A stretch of DNA of 64,000 nt from Adenophora triphylla var. japonica (GCA_022495995.1 JAFEMH010001295.1:124001-188000); one strand, 5' to 3'. Shown: positions 9,943-21,881, numbered from the stretch's first letter. Notes: generated from the sequence alone by a model not told the origin. A program made the numbers and translations.

Positions 9943-10006
9943 GAACTACGATTTGGCTTGATTCCCTTCTTAAAGGGATACGTAGGAATCCTTTCTCAGA
10001 AAGGTC
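9943..10006 (+). other. Compound stem-loop unit, copy 2 (element A, before 3' LTR)
   Basis: CTACG (9946-9950) pairs with CGTAG (9981-9985). Inside is TCCCTT/AAGGGA (9963-9968 with 9973-9978). After it is CCTTTC/GAAAGG (9990-9995 with 9999-10004). The layout is the same as at 6407 and 63772, with different stem bases. Confidence 0.55.
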
Positions 10007-10130
10007 CAGTCATTAGAATCCTCGATTCACCCTTCTAGCCTGTTACCTTATCCCTTGATGCTCATTGGGATTGGGTCTTATTTTTATCGACAACCCCACT
10101 TTTTCCAAAAGTGACGTTGCCGAGGGGCTC

Positions 10131-11537
10131 TGTAAGTACGCCAATCCAATTCGCAACCTTTTAGATGCATTTTAATGTAATAAAATTGCATTAAGGGGCG
10201 TTTTGGTAAATTCCCGACTGATCCCGAGACTTTCGGAAACATTTCATAAGTTTCCCGTGAAGGAAGTATCTTTTGGTACCTTACTCATGCAAAGGGACCT
10301 CTTGGGAATAAAACCTGTTGGACTTTTTGAGTATTTTCCCGGAATGTTCCAGAAACTGGTTTTGGCGCCAAAAACGGTTATGGCCACCTTGTGTCATGCG
10401 ACAGCTTGAGGCATAGAAAGTGGACGCGTAAGGTCGTGCGACACACTGAGGTCACTAACTGCAGCCTATAAATAAGACCCTCCCCCTCTCATAAATGGAT
10501 CCCAACTTCAGCCTACTGTTACTCTGCAGAATTTGCACCGTAACGAACCCCCCAAATACAATTCTCTCTCTCTCCTACCTTCAACCTACCCAAATCTCCC
10601 CAATCCAAATCCACTTCTCAAGCCAAACCACTTGGATCCCTTGCAGCAATCTCTCCAGATCAGAAGTGACGAATTGAAGGATTCTGTATCTAACTTGATA
10701 CAGAATTCGTGGAAGCATCAAGGGTAACGATTCTCAAACCCCCTCCTCTCTCTCTCTCTCTCTTACTCAATTCTCCTTTAATTCTAGCATTTACTTTTGT
10801 TAGGATTCAGTAATCAGATCCTAGCTATCTGGATTACTGAATCCCAATCGCAATCTCTCTGTTTAACTTGAATAATTCGTGTAATTGAGCTTCTATTGTT
10901 GAATATTTGATTGAACTTGGTGTTTGAACCCCAAGGGGGTGTGGATCTACCCATATCCATACTCCCGGGGTCTATTTGTTGTTATTACTGTATTTCGTTT
11001 GTAATTCAGTTAATCCTTTAGATCTGTATCGTTTTCTGTTGATTCTATGTTCATACTGTAAGTTTCTGCAGATGGCTTATGTATGTCATGCGACACCTTC
11101 GCCTCTAAGTGATCCTGTGTCACGCGACATATGTGGTCACTGGTGCTATGTGTCATGCGACATACATGACCTGTCTGCAGAGACCTCTTTCCTTTGTAAT
11201 CTGTTTTAGATCATTTGTAGCAGGGATGTGGCCTCCCTAAATAATGGGCTCACGAGTTGTAAATCTCTTTCTCATATTGAATAAAATACATGATTACTCC
11301 ATTTGTTCATTATCAACACATGCACACACTTTTGGATTTGCTTGGATGTTTAATCGAAAGACTCGTCCGTGGACGAGACGTGTTGGGTGAACTCTCGGTT
11401 CTTCCCAACACGTAACCTGACCCCCGAACCCGTATTTTCTCTGTCAAACAAAAGGTTTTCAATGTTTCCTCTTAAAACGGCGTGGCGACTCCTTCATTTT
11501 CACGAAAAAAACAAATTTTCGGGCGAGCGCACATTCA
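10131..11537 (+). mobile_element. 3' LTR of element A (about 1.4 kb)
   Basis: It starts TGTAAGTACGCC, like the LTRs at 49083 (TGTAAGTACCC) and 50876 (TGTAAGTGCTCC), directly after a purine-rich GAGGGGCTC. It ends ACATTCA, like ACATTCATCACA at 52593. A TATA box (TATAAATA) is at 10467. TGGCGACTCC at 11483-11492 repeats the core of the family primer binding site inside the LTR. An end at 11541 (GTCA) is possible. The 5' LTR is outside the window, so neither age nor target duplication can be tested. Confidence 0.75.
10392..10474 (+). promoter_or_regulatory. Promoter region of element A LTR: CG-centred palindromes and TATA box
   Basis: TGTCATGCGACA (10392-10403) and GGTCGTGCGACA (10432-10443) lie 75 and 25 bases before TATAAATA (10467). 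Three more copies sit in the transcribed part of the LTR at 11084-11095, 11118-11129 and 11151-11162. The arms GTCG/CGAC surround a TG centre. The role is inferred from position only. Confidence 0.5.
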
Positions 11538-11541
11538 GTCA

Positions 11542-12545
11542 TGTTTGATTTTAGTTAAACGGTATCTTAACACGATATCTATAAAGGCTATATTTGGCAT
11601 GATAGGATTCATGATGGGAAGGATGATAAGTCAAGATGGAATTTGTCCCTCGGAAGAGAGATGTTTTGCTTGGGCCCCTCGATGAGTGATAATGATGAAA
11701 GTGTATGGCCATACCCCAATACGATTGGATTATCATTATACTCAAGATCGAGAAAGCATTGAACAAAGACAAGTTGACGAGGACCATGACTTGTGTTCAA
11801 TATAACATCGCGAGACAAAGGGAGAAATGGAAGTGTACCATTGGAAACGTGAACTCTTACGTTACATTATTTGGGTAGACATAATGGCTTGCTAGAGTCC
11901 GCTTATGTCTTATGAGGGTTGATATGATCGAACTCATTGCCAACATAATGTAATCCTATTGGGTCACACACAACTAGAATGAATTAATTAAAACCATTGG
12001 AAAAATGATTGAGAAAACTCCTCAATGGGCTTGTTAGGCCGTGCGACAGAACAGGCCATGTGCTGTGTCTGGTCGTGCGACACAACAAGCCACTGAGGCG
12101 GTTTGACAGAATCCTTTCCTAATTTGATTAGGATTCATATTCTATGCTAATGTACTATAAATATGAACGTCTGTCAACCCAAGGAGCCTAGCCAAAATTC
12201 TCAAAAGAAATTCACAAACATATTCTCAATATTATTCCAAGGGTTTATAGGATCTAGCAATCTTCAAGAAATTGTTCTTGGATTCATTCAAGGTGTGGAT
12301 ACCGAAAGAGGGTCTTCGCTCGTTCATCGATCAAGGCCTAGAGTTCAAGCAAGTTGAAGAACGAAGTTTGTGATTTGAAATCACATAATCAAATCGTTCG
12401 ATAGCTCAAGAACGGAAAGCGTTCAAGGTTGGTTACATCTATCTCATAGTTTTCAAGTTAATTGTATAGAACGAATCCTAGGGCTTCTTGGGTTTTATGT
12501 TTTTAATACTTAATTCCGTTGTGCATGGACCCGTAAAACCCAACA
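11542..12545 (+). mobile_element. Probable Ty1/copia-like LTR (solo or truncated)
   Basis: The stretch starts TGTTTGATT and ends AAAACCCAACA, giving the TGTT...AACA ends common in copia LTRs. The segment around 11890-11970 (CCTATTGGGTCACACACAA) resembles the upstream region of Angela/Tork-type LTRs. A TATA box is at 12155, and CG-centred palindromes are at 12037-12048 and 12071-12082. No flanking internal sequence and no matching target duplication are visible. Element A lies against the left end and an Athila-like LTR fragment against the right end. Confidence 0.5.
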
Positions 12546-13238
12546 ACAACATCCAATCCATGAATCAAGAGATTTAGCTACTAAGAGTAAAAAAACAGAA
12601 AATAGAGAAATACAAATAAGAACATAAAACCTGGATCTTGAATCCTTTAATCCTTGTTTAAACCCTTGAAAAGAAGAATAAAAACATATCTAAAACATGG
12701 CTGGAATTTGTTCTATTTATACTTGGGAGGAAGAGGGTCAAAATTTGGAAACAACCGAGGAGTCCTTCGCCTAAAAGGAAACTGAAACATTGTTGGAGAA
12801 GGTGGGGTGTGGCCGCCCCTCATGGCATTAGCAAAACATGGTTTTTTGAATTTGGGGCGTGCACCCCTTCCCTTGGGGTGCGTGCTCTCCTCGTACGTTG
12901 CTGACTTATACTTTTCTCGTCAAACTTCCGAATGTCATAACTTATTCGTATGAACTATGATTGGGAAGTGCTACATATCTTTGGAAAGTTATCTACGTGT
13001 ACTATTATTGGAACTCATTGCACAAGGTCACATCCTTCTTGTCTTTCTGTTATTTTCATTCCTCCTTGCACCACTGCTCTTGATCGTTCAATTTTGCACT
13101 CTTTAAAATCATAATCCATGACATTTACCTTCTATTCCATGTACTTATAACACTCCAAAAAGCCATTAAAACACCCAAGTTTGAGCAGTGAATGATTTTT
13201 AAAGTATATCATTTTAATGGGTAGAAACAAATCCATTA
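12546..13238 (-). mobile_element. Athila-like LTR fragment, minus orientation
   Basis: It is homologous to the minus-strand LTR at 21906-25377 and to the plus-strand LTR at 16415-20512. Its right end, ...GAAACAAATCCATTA, corresponds to the family LTR start TGATGGATTTGTTTC read on the minus strand. It lacks the 3' half of the LTR, ending where the copia-like LTR begins. A minus-strand TATA box is near 12717, and CG-rich palindromic motifs lie at 12806-12895. Confidence 0.7.
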
Positions 13239-15053
13239 GTTATATCCAACCAATCGACAAACATCACCTTAATGAAGGCCTACTTCATCCCATTGAAAGT
13301 GCAAAAGGGCCTATTTATGAGGGTGGAAAAAATGACAATGGTTCGCAAGAGAAGAAGCCCAAAAGCAAAAACGTAAAAAATTCCCTTGTGCAATAAATGT
13401 TCTAATATCTCGAGTAATTTATATGGGGGTTGATCTGAAAGTGAAGACCCGTGAAACCATGAAGTGGGGCAAAGGAAGGAAGGTGAAATCCAAACCCCAT
13501 GTAAAAACTGGGGCCTAGTCGGGCTAACGACTCTAAACAAATGCGCTTGTTGGGATGCAAACCAAGTAGGTAACATTTATTTGCTTTCATTTATTTTTGT
13601 TGTGTCATGTCATCCTTTAAAACCAAGGCATGCTTCCATTCCTTATACTCTGAGGACATAGATTATTTTTGAGTTTGTGGGTAGGAATCTTTCTGAGTAT
13701 TTTGATTTATAGGGGAGCGGAAATAGTGTCACCCTCCAAAAATTAGAAAAAAAAATTGTTCTTTTCATATTTTGGTATGTTAGCTAAAGTCTGTAATTAC
13801 TTCACCTTTCACTTTCATACTATTTTTTTTATCATTGTTAACAACTTATGAGTCCTTTATAGGATTACTTTGAAATTCTCGAGGTCCATAGAACATGTTT
13901 GCATAACTGTTAATAACACATCAAATAGGCTGCTTAGGAAGTGATATATGACTTTTTTCTTTGAACTCTTTTATAAGTTTTTAACTTTCTAGTCACTTAT
14001 AAATATTTCCGCCAGAACCTCTTTTTGAGCTTTATTAAGGGTGGAAATTTATCACAAATTGAGAGTTTATCAAAGACCAACATTCACCTTCATTTTTTAC
14101 CCACATTATATTACTCATACACTTATACACTATTTTCTCACATTTTCAAGAAATTAAAACTAGGGAATGAATGGTTAATTGTGTTGTGCTTGGGAAGTTA
14201 ATGGCTTAAGTGGAAATAGGTCAACAAAGGAAAGAAAAGGGTTATGTGCTGTATTGAAAAGAGGGGCATGTGCAAAGCATTTAGTGCATAATATTCTTCG
14301 TGATCCTTATTTATGCAAAGCAAAAGAAAAGAAAGAAAAGAAAGAAAAGATGACAAAAATCTGAAAAGTCTTGCACCCTTATTTTAAACTTGTGATGAAA
14401 ATTGACAAAAAGAAAAGAAAGGAATGAGATAAACCATTTGTATGAAAGTATGCAAAATTCTAAGTTGGGGTATAAAACATGGGTTGTCACGCGTGAGTGG
14501 AGAGAAATACTCAAAGTGAGGATATATATTGAATACTTTCTAGTTTCACTCGCTTTACTTCGTATATTCTTACCTTCATTTGTAACCGTGAACCTAGCCC
14601 ATAATTCCCGTGATACATTACAAGCCTATAAATTTATATTTGATTCCTAAACAGTAGTCGGGTTGACATTTGTGGTTAAACATGCATATGAGTGTAATTA
14701 TGCAAAATTTTCATCTTGTTATCTTTGGTTTAGAGCATGACACAAGTGATCATATAAAATATCTTATTGTGGTGATGATGAACTCCCATTAATCATTCAC
14801 TTTTCATCCTGTGGTAGAGAATAGTAAGTTAGATGCATCAAGGTAATTGCAATCCCATATTAATAATAACTATTGTAGATTATGTATGTTTGAATGGATC
14901 TTAGATTTATATAGCTAATAACCCTTTATGATTCGAACATCCCATAAATGTTGTTTTTTTGCTTTTAATGATTTCTAGTTTAGAAAGTAGTTTTTGTTAG
15001 TTTTAGTTTTTGTTTTACTCGATTACGAGCAAAATATATGTTTGTGCGTATTT
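13239..15053 (+). mobile_element. Athila-like internal 3' region, plus orientation, non-coding remnant
   Basis: The segment 13410-13665 is the same sequence as 20555-20821 read on the opposite strand, with the shared line KVRTRETLKWAKGRK in the better copy and the noncoding line CTAAACAAATGC. That line precedes the polypurine tract in Athila-like elements. Around 15020, ATTACGAGCAAAATATATG matches the usual run-in to the family polypurine tract. Between 13665 and 15000 I see only AT-rich decayed sequence and short A/G runs (14320-14350). There is no gene here. Confidence 0.65.
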
Positions 15054-16412
15054 CACTACAAAAAAAGATAGCTTTAGGGACTAGATTTTTTGGGTCTGAC
15101 ACTTCCTTTGTTCCATATTAGTAATTCGGAGTATGATATGTTACTGGTGAAGATTTCATCTGATTTTATGTCAGCTATTACTCTAAGCTTGAAATGACAT
15201 TTAGAAACGAGTTCGGTAAGATCTCTAGCACCTCAATTGATGAGGTAAGTTGTTATACTGTTCTTACCAACTTCTTATCCCTGTGTTTGCGTGGACTATA
15301 TAGCTGTAATGGATGAAATAGTTTAAAGTATGCCCCTACCAATTAATTTATGATCTCAACTGAAAATTTACCAGATTAGTACCAATACAACTCATATAGT
15401 TTATTTTTTGATTTTATATTCAGCTTGTTCACTCCGGTGATAAAATTGTTTTGTTTACCGTCATCATTCCTTGTCTAACATGCTACATCTAATCATGGTA
15501 GATTGGAAATAATGTTTAGAAAGTGAATTCTAGTGTCTTATATTTTAGTTTTTTTTCGCAGGTTTCAATGATTAACTATGACACACGATTACGATTTTGT
15601 GAAGATTGAGGGAGCGTGATGGAGGAAAGATATCAACAACAATGTTTTGGGGGAGCACATTCCACGTATGCAATATGCAATATGGATGATTTGACTTACT
15701 TAGAGAATAGTTTTAGATCAAATTATTTTAAAGGAGTATTAAACTCTTCTATTTCATCTATCTTAGTTCTTAGGTAACAGTTAACTTTTTGTTTAGATGA
15801 TGTGGTTGATTAAATTTAGTTAATGCATTACTTTCTTATTAATTTCTTATTGTCAGTATGATATATTTACAAGTATAATTTGATATATTTACAAGTATAA
15901 TGTATTCATGTGTGGTGGTATATATATATAATTACTTGAAGATTAGTAGTGTTTGATAATTAATGGTAAATATTTACATTTTGCTATCAAATTTTATTTG
16001 GGTCGTCTATATCCGATCTTATTTCTTTCTCACAAAAAATATGATTTTGGCACAAAAAATATATTTGGGTCGGACGACATGGTCCTTAATAATTTCCCTC
16101 CAAAAAAATATTTGGCGCCAAATATTATTAGGGTCGGCAACCTCGTCCCTAACACCCGGTACCAAAAACTATTTGGCTTCAATTTTTTTTCGCAAAAAAT
16201 AAAAAAATAAAAAAAATTTATTAGGGTCGGCTAAATCCCGACCTAAATATGGTATTTGAGACGGTGACGGGGGTCCTAAAACTTTTAGAGTCGCATGTTA
16301 TTTAGGACCCCCGTTTCCCGACCTAAAGGCCGACCTAAATAGTATTTAGGACGGGAAAGTGCCTATTTAGGACGGGAAAGTGCCGACCCTAATGCTTCTG
16401 TTTCTTGTAGTG
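15054..16412. mobile_element. Non-autonomous CACTA element, TSD TTT
   Basis: The ends are CACTACAAAAAA and TTTCTTGTAGTG, a near-perfect inverted CACTA terminus, with TTT on both sides (15051-15053 and 16413-16415). The subterminal part at 16130-16390 repeats TTAGGGTCGGC and its complement many times, as CACTA subterminal binding sites do. There is no transposase. It sits exactly between an Athila-like internal region and its 3' LTR, with the duplicated TTT overlapping the first base of that LTR. Confidence 0.85.
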
Positions 16413-16457
16413 TTTGATGGATTTGTTTCTACCCATTATGTGCTTTTAGACTTATTT

Positions 16458-19069
16458 TGTGGGCTCCTCCCAACTCCCGAGACCTATAAACTCGTGTCCC
16501 AGAATGGAGAGTCCCAAAATACCATTTCTAAAAAAATCTTTTCTTTACTTTAACTTGAAAAGTTAACAACTCATTTTTAAAACAATTTCAAAATAACCTC
16601 TCAACATGGAGGCGATATAAACACCTGTTTAAACCAAACACAACCTGTTTATACAAATATATAACTGGTAAGGCTTACCCAAGCCAACCATACAACAAAC
16701 CAAACTCAAGTTGAATTACAACACAAGCCAACTGAAAACATGTTTATAAAAGTTTTATATACAAAACCTTTCCCCAAAAGAATAACAACCAACAATCCAA
16801 AATCCCCAAGACAACACATACCCCGACAACCAAAAGATGTCCAAACTCCGTCCCCGGCCTCACTGGTCCGGTCTTCCTGTCTCAGTGGGATCTAAAACAA
16901 TAAAGGGAGAAGGGGTGAGATAAAATCTCAGCAAGCTATTATGTATGCAACAATATGCCATACAAGATGCAACACATAAACAGGTTGCTCAATACAAATA
17001 TGCAACACCAAACAGGTTGCTCAATCACATTGGGAAAACAGTAAACACATTATGTTACCTTTCCCTTTACCTTTTTCCCCATCTGGGTCATATGTAGTAC
17101 TACGGTGGGAGTTATACTTATACTCCACTCATATGGTGAACTGCTAGTGCACCTTCACCTCTTATACGACCCCTTATAGAGATCCATATAAGCTGCCTCG
17201 CTATCTTGTGGCATGACTGCACATATCCACAGAAGCTGAACCCCTCAATCCGTGGCCATAAACGGGGGGTGAACGGTACAAGCATAAGGACATCCAATCA
17301 CTTAATGAAATATCTTCTCATAAGTGATTGCATTCCCTATACCCCCGAAGATCAACTGGTATACCATATTCAAGCACATTACAGATACTTGAAAATAAGT
17401 CCACCCAATGGGACAACAACATATATATAACATGGTACTGCAAATCCTGTTAAACAATTGAAACATTGCAACATGTATTTAACACTATGTGCACAATTAA
17501 ATATGAATATGTCAACTCGTATGACACAAGGTATGTCACGTAAATCCTACACATTCATTACACAATATGTAAACCAGTAACAGGATACTACCACACCTGT
17601 CCAAATCAAGTAAATAGTGCACAACACATTTGAGGCACTATAAGAGCAAATAAACTTACCTAGGTCATCACATAAGGCTACAATATTATATAAGTAACCT
17701 TACGTGTTCACAATACAATACTACACACCTTCTCTTAAGGTTCCAAGTTCATTTACCAAGTTTTACAAACTTTGGTTCAAGTTGTACCCTAGCCTCTTAA
17801 GCATTTTCAAGACATTATTTAAAGCTCTTCCACATATCCATTTGGACTGTTTCAAGTTCCACAATGTAGTATTAAAGTTGTACTAGAATCCTAGTTAAAG
17901 AGTGTACCAATACTTACCCATTAAACTAGGTTCACAACTAGAATCCTAGTTAAAGAGTGTACCAATACTTACCCATTAAACTAGGTTCACAAGGCTCCAA
18001 ACAATGCTCAAGGACTGCAGGGTAGGGCACGACTCGTGCCGATTGGGCACGACTCGTGCCCAATCAACCCCCACCAGATACAATTGTGTACGGATGTGTC
18101 ACGACTTAGTATATCTTCAAGGCATGACTGAGGCACGACTTGTGCCTCTGGGCAAAACTCGTGCCCTTGCCCAGAAACTGATGTTCTTCAGCAACATCAG
18201 CAGCAACAACAACCACACACTCCTAGTTCCATTCAGCCACTGCAAGGTCAATTAACAACAGTCTCTACACATGTTTTAGACTATAATATACTCCCTTCAC
18301 ACCCCATAACACATACATATAACAACCTTACACTAATCCAAGCCTTCCTTTCTCAATCATTAACCCACAACTTACCACTTTTCACCCTATTCATGTGCAG
18401 CCTATAATTCATCATTTTACAAGCCACAAATCATCAAAATCACATCATATACTCTTCATAACATCATTATACAAAGCATGAACAGTTATAGAAGAGAACC
18501 ATAACAACTTACCACAAATTATCAAAATAAAAGGAAGAGATACTTGGCTATTATTGCTCTTGACATCTTCCTTAGCAAGTATTTGAAGTAGGAATCAACA
18601 ACCAAGCAATTTCTGAATTTTTGGAAATTTTAGGAGTTTAGTTAGGGTTTGGGAACCTTCAAGACTGAGAGAGAGAAAGGAGAAGCTGAGGATACGTATT
18701 ATGCTTCTTGGAGAAGCCAAAATGAGATATATATAACACAATTTACAACCAAGCTCCTCCAAGATTGAAATTCAACTTTTAACTACCTTGAACTTATAGT
18801 TACACCTAAGCACCTTGACACTTTAACAACACTTTCAATTCAAAATTCAAGTGTTATAAACTTTACTACACAATTTCCCTTTTTACTTCATTTAGGCATT
18901 ATATGATTCAAATCATTTTAACAACATTTAACTTCACATAGTTCACAACAATGCCAAAATGAACACATAATCAAATCAAATGCCAACAAATAAGGGATGA
19001 GATGCAATGCAACCCAACCCCACGTGCTTCACGTGTGACCAAAATGTGCCCAGGTTTAGGGTCGTGACA
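16458..19069 (-). mobile_element. Solo Ty3/gypsy LTR (2.6 kb), TSD TATTT
   Basis: Read on the minus strand it starts TGTCACGACCCTAAACC and ends GGAGGAGCCCACA, the TG...CA ends of an LTR. TATTT lies on both sides (16453-16457 and 19070-19074). The uninterrupted sequence TTATTTAATG in the homologous LTR at 25340-25377 (minus strand) confirms the empty site. A minus-strand TATA run is near 18730. There is no internal region, so it is a product of LTR-LTR recombination. Confidence 0.88.
18025..18166. repeat. Four copies of a 17-bp palindrome in the solo LTR
   Basis: GGGCACGACTCGTGCCC is perfect at 18045-18061. Close variants are at 18025-18040, 18132-18146 and 18150-18166. They lie about 560-700 bases downstream of the minus-strand TATA run at 18730, in what would be the transcribed leader. 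Confidence 0.75.
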
Positions 19070-19371
19070 TATTTAATGTTCAACATTGAGTGTTTTAATG
19101 TGGTTTTAGAGTGTTTATAATTTTAGGGAAGAAGAGGAAATAAGCATGGATTATGTAATTTAAAAGTGCAAAAAGAAATGATCCAAACCGGAGCAACAAA
19201 GGAGGAAAAAAGAAATTAAGAGAAATATAAAAAGATGTGACCACTAAGAAACCAATTACATTGGATATTAATCTTCGAGAGATTTCCATTGATACGTTCA
19301 AAACAAAGTTCATATGAAAAAGTAATGGTCTCTGAAAGTTCAGCTAAAAAAGTATAAGTCGGAATGCAAAA

Positions 19372-19668
19372 GGTGCGGCCGCCCACCATAATACGGTGCG
19401 CACGCACCATACAATAGAAACTTAGGAGAACCTCGGCTCATGTGTGCAGCCGCCCACCATAATATGGTGCGGCTGCACCTTTTAGGGACCTGTTGGGAAT
19501 TAATTTCAGGGACTTTTTGGCTATTTAGCAGAATTTGAGGACTATTCGGGAATTGTGAAAATCTTAGGGGCCTCTTGGGAATATCAGCCAGCAACTTCTA
19601 ATTTTCCTTTTTCAACAAGTAATCCTATTTTTTCTAATTTTTACACCTCCTTAGCCCTATTATAAATG
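19372..19668 (+). promoter_or_regulatory. Athila-like LTR promoter: CG-rich palindromes and TATA
   Basis: GGTGCGGCCGCCC (19372), GGTGCGCACGCACC (19395), GTGCAGCCGCCC (19444) and GGTGCGGCTGCACC (19466) lie 180-290 bases before TATAAATGG (19661). The first and third are each followed by the line ACCATAATA, so the block is also a tandem duplication of about 72 bases. Confidence 0.5.
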
Positions 19669-20554
19669 GAATACCTCTAGACATGTAATTTTTTATGCTT
19701 TATTCTAGTTTTACATCTTTTTTTGGAGGATTCAATGATTCAACTCCAGGTTTTTATGTTCTCTATTTATTTATTTGTCTTTTTTCTTATGGCTCTTAGT
19801 GGCAATTTTCTTTATATTTATGGATTGGATGTAACTAATATTGGATCTTTATGATATATATAATTTACTTATTCTAATCTATCTTGTTATTGTTCATCAC
19901 AATAGTTTTAATTTCATTTTAGGGTTTCAACTTTATGTTAAAATAATTTTGGCTTTTTAACTAATTGGGTATAAATCCTTTCACTTGAGTGGAAGTTTAT
20001 ACATAGATTATTGTTGTGCTGATTAGATTTAATTGAGAATTTTACCGAAGTCAAACAAATATAGGTTCTAATATTCTTAATTGCTTAATGAACTCTTTGC
20101 ATGTGAAACTGGCCTTGCGGAAAGTATAACATAAAGAGAGTAATAGGATTACAACCGGCCAGCTAACCGTTCTAATCCCTACTTTAGTGAATGAACTATT
20201 GAATGAGATTGATCCCTTTATCATTAAATAGCATAGAGTGAAGAAAGTTGTGAAACCTAATCCGAGAATCCCTTGCTTAATCCAGTTAATTCTTTGTTTT
20301 TAAATTGCTTTCTTAGTATAAATTTAATTCGTGCTTTCATAGAATAGAATAATCCAAACAAACAAAACTCCTTGGCTACTTTGCACTGTTTAAATCAACT
20401 TGTTTGACACCCAAGTCTCTGTGGTTCGACACCCTTCTCTTGAATACTATTACAACGATAACTAGTGCACTTGATAGGTTATTTTATTACAAGAGAAAAT
20501 TTTCCTCCATAATAATCATATCCCCATATTAGTAATAACACTCAATATTCACAA

Positions 20555-20821
20555 TTAAAGTACCCTTAGAGTACAAAGTAAAATAGAATCATGTCTTGAG
20601 TTTAAGGGTTGACACATCACAACAAAAATAAAGAAAGCAAGATAAATGATATATAGTTGGGTTACCTCCCAACAAGGGCATTTGTTTAGACTCGTTAACC
20701 CGACTGTTACCTCACGTTTGGATTTCACCTTCCTTCCTTTGGCCCACTTCAGAGTTTCGCGGGTCCTTACTTTCAGCCTAAGCCCTACATAGATTCCCAA
20801 ATATGTCACATCCTTTAGCAA
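20555..20821 (-). pseudogene. End-of-internal-region fragment of Athila-like element
   Basis: The open frame includes LKVRTRETLKWAKGRKVKSK, a line typical of the region after pol in Athila-like gypsy elements. It runs on into the noncoding run-in to the 3' LTR, so the last third (LYIIYLAFFIFVVMC) is probably not a protein. The same segment in opposite orientation is at 13410-13665. The original product is unknown. In some Athila elements this region follows an env-like ORF. Confidence 0.5.
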
Positions 20822-21060
20822 CCTAGGGAATTTTTGATATCTTTAATTCTTGGCTCTTCCATTTGTGGTCTCTTACCACTTTCTTCATTCTCACAAGGAG
20901 GGGATACGATAATAATTTCCAAGTTCTCAACGAAAGTGTCAATGTGTTGAAGGTCCCCATCCTCACTATCCTTTTTCTCCCCACCATATAGGACAAACTC
21001 AAGCTCAAGCTCCTCAATGAATTGCCCAAACCATGTTTTCTCTGCATTCGACAATGTCAC
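20815..21060 (-). pseudogene. Acidic fragment of Athila-like internal region
   Basis: 82 codons read FIEELELEFVLYGGEKKDSEDGD with no domain I recognise. It lies between the Gag fragment and the end-of-internal segment of the minus-strand Athila-like copy and overlaps the latter by seven bases. It may be the remains of the region after Gag, joined to the 3' segment by a large deletion of pol. It is not a functional gene. Confidence 0.35.
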
Positions 21061-21423
21061 AATACACCCACTCGAATCATCATAAGGTGCTCGATATTTA
21101 GAGTCAACATTGGAGATCTCAAAGACAAAATTCTACTTTGCGTCCTCAAAAAGTTGCTCTTCAAGTGATCCATCCTTAGGTCAACGTTGAAGAATTCATA
21201 GACAAAACTCTCCTTTTCATCCCCCAAGGGTTGCTTTTCAGGTTGTTGTGGTACTGTATCACTAACATAACATGGCTCAAGGTTAGATCATTGACTATCT
21301 CATCATCGCCCCAAATCTTTTCGGAATGAATTCCCTAGACATTTGCATCCTCCCAAGGTAGTTCTTCAAGTGGTAGTGGTGGTAGATCACTAACATAACA
21401 TGGCTCACAAGTCGGATCATAAA

Positions 21424-21717
21424 CTACCTCTTCCTCATCTTCGTTAACTTTCTAGACCAAGGTTGAATGGTTTCCCCACTCTTTATTAAAAAAAAATTAG
21501 GGAAATAGTCACATTGTTGTTGCCATGGCTGGAAGTGGCTCCTTTCTTGCACCTGTGGAGAATACTCATGAAAACTTGTCCTTGACGGACAATTAGTAGT
21601 AGTATGATAATAAGCACAACAAATAGCACATGCCTCTTGAAAATTATGATTAACAAAATTTCTATTTGCAGCCCATGTTGTTAATTTCTCCGATAATTTG
21701 GCTATTTGTCGTGCCAA
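21424..21717 (-). pseudogene. Gag C-terminal fragment of Athila-like element
   Basis: 97 codons. The segment CAICCAYYHTTTNCPS fits a CCHC-like zinc knuckle (C-x2-C-x4-H-x4-C) of the Athila Gag type. Upstream it has a Glu/Leu-rich stretch, and downstream HFQPWQQQCDYF, a Gln/Trp-rich tail. It lies about 165 bases from the primer binding site of the same copy, whereas a full Gag would need more than a kilobase, so the N-terminal part of Gag is deleted. It would have packaged element RNA. This fragment cannot. Confidence 0.6.
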
Positions 21718-21881
21718 TTCCTGACAACCTACATCATAATCAGATAATCAGGGTTTATTTCACACATCCTTGAGTATCTCACACATTAATTTTCTAAGAA
21801 AAAAAAACAATTTACACTAACAAAAAAATAATAAAAGAAAAATATTTACACTTTATAAACTAACTTGTTTGCTCGCACAAT

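Larger units (their letters stand above)
1..11537 (+). mobile_element. Ty3/gypsy Tat/Ogre-like LTR retrotransposon A, 5' end outside window
   Basis: Domains run in the order Gag tail, aspartic protease, reverse transcriptase, RNase H, integrase, which is the Ty3/gypsy order. A long 3' region follows (6140-10130), with structured noncoding repeats, an opposite-strand ORF and minisatellites, and then an LTR at 10131-11537. A long 3' region with antisense ORFs and tandem repeats is known for the Tat/Ogre lineage. The polyprotein is interrupted by stops at 607, 2121, 2256, 3609 and 4574 and by frameshifts near 1720 and 4385, so this copy cannot encode a full Pol. Its closest relative in the window is element D (50876-64000). 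Confidence 0.9.
16415..20512 (+). mobile_element. Athila-like 3' LTR, plus orientation, split by a solo LTR
   Basis: It starts TGATGGATTTGTTTCTACC and ends near TTTCCTCCATAA, aligning over its length with the minus LTR at 21906-25377 once the inserts are removed. Without the insert at 16458-19069 it is about 1.5 kb. A TATA box is at 19661. CG-rich palindromes GGTGCGCACGCACC (19395) and GGTGCGGCTGCACC (19466) lie upstream of it. The last dinucleotide is AA instead of CA. Confidence 0.75.
20540..21881 (-). mobile_element. Athila-like internal remnant, minus orientation
   Basis: Running leftwards from the primer binding site at 21882-21903 are: a Gag fragment (21424-21717), an acidic fragment (20815-21060) and the end-of-internal segment (20555-20821). 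Most of pol is missing, so this is an internally deleted or non-autonomous copy. It abuts the 3' end of the oppositely oriented LTR near 20512. Confidence 0.65.

Noticed and set aside
11538..11542. GTCAT or AGTCA as target duplication of element A
   Set aside because: The left end of element A is outside the window, so no duplication can be confirmed.
12163..12357. Plus-strand 64-codon frame after a TATA box at 12155
   Set aside because: It is the transcribed leader of a copia-like LTR, has no domain, and its start follows the TATA box too closely to be a normal coding start.
16458..19069. Possible complete small retrotransposon in place of a solo LTR
   Set aside because: There are no internal repeats of the ends, no primer binding site and no polypurine tract. 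TG...CA ends with one TSD pair fit a solo LTR.
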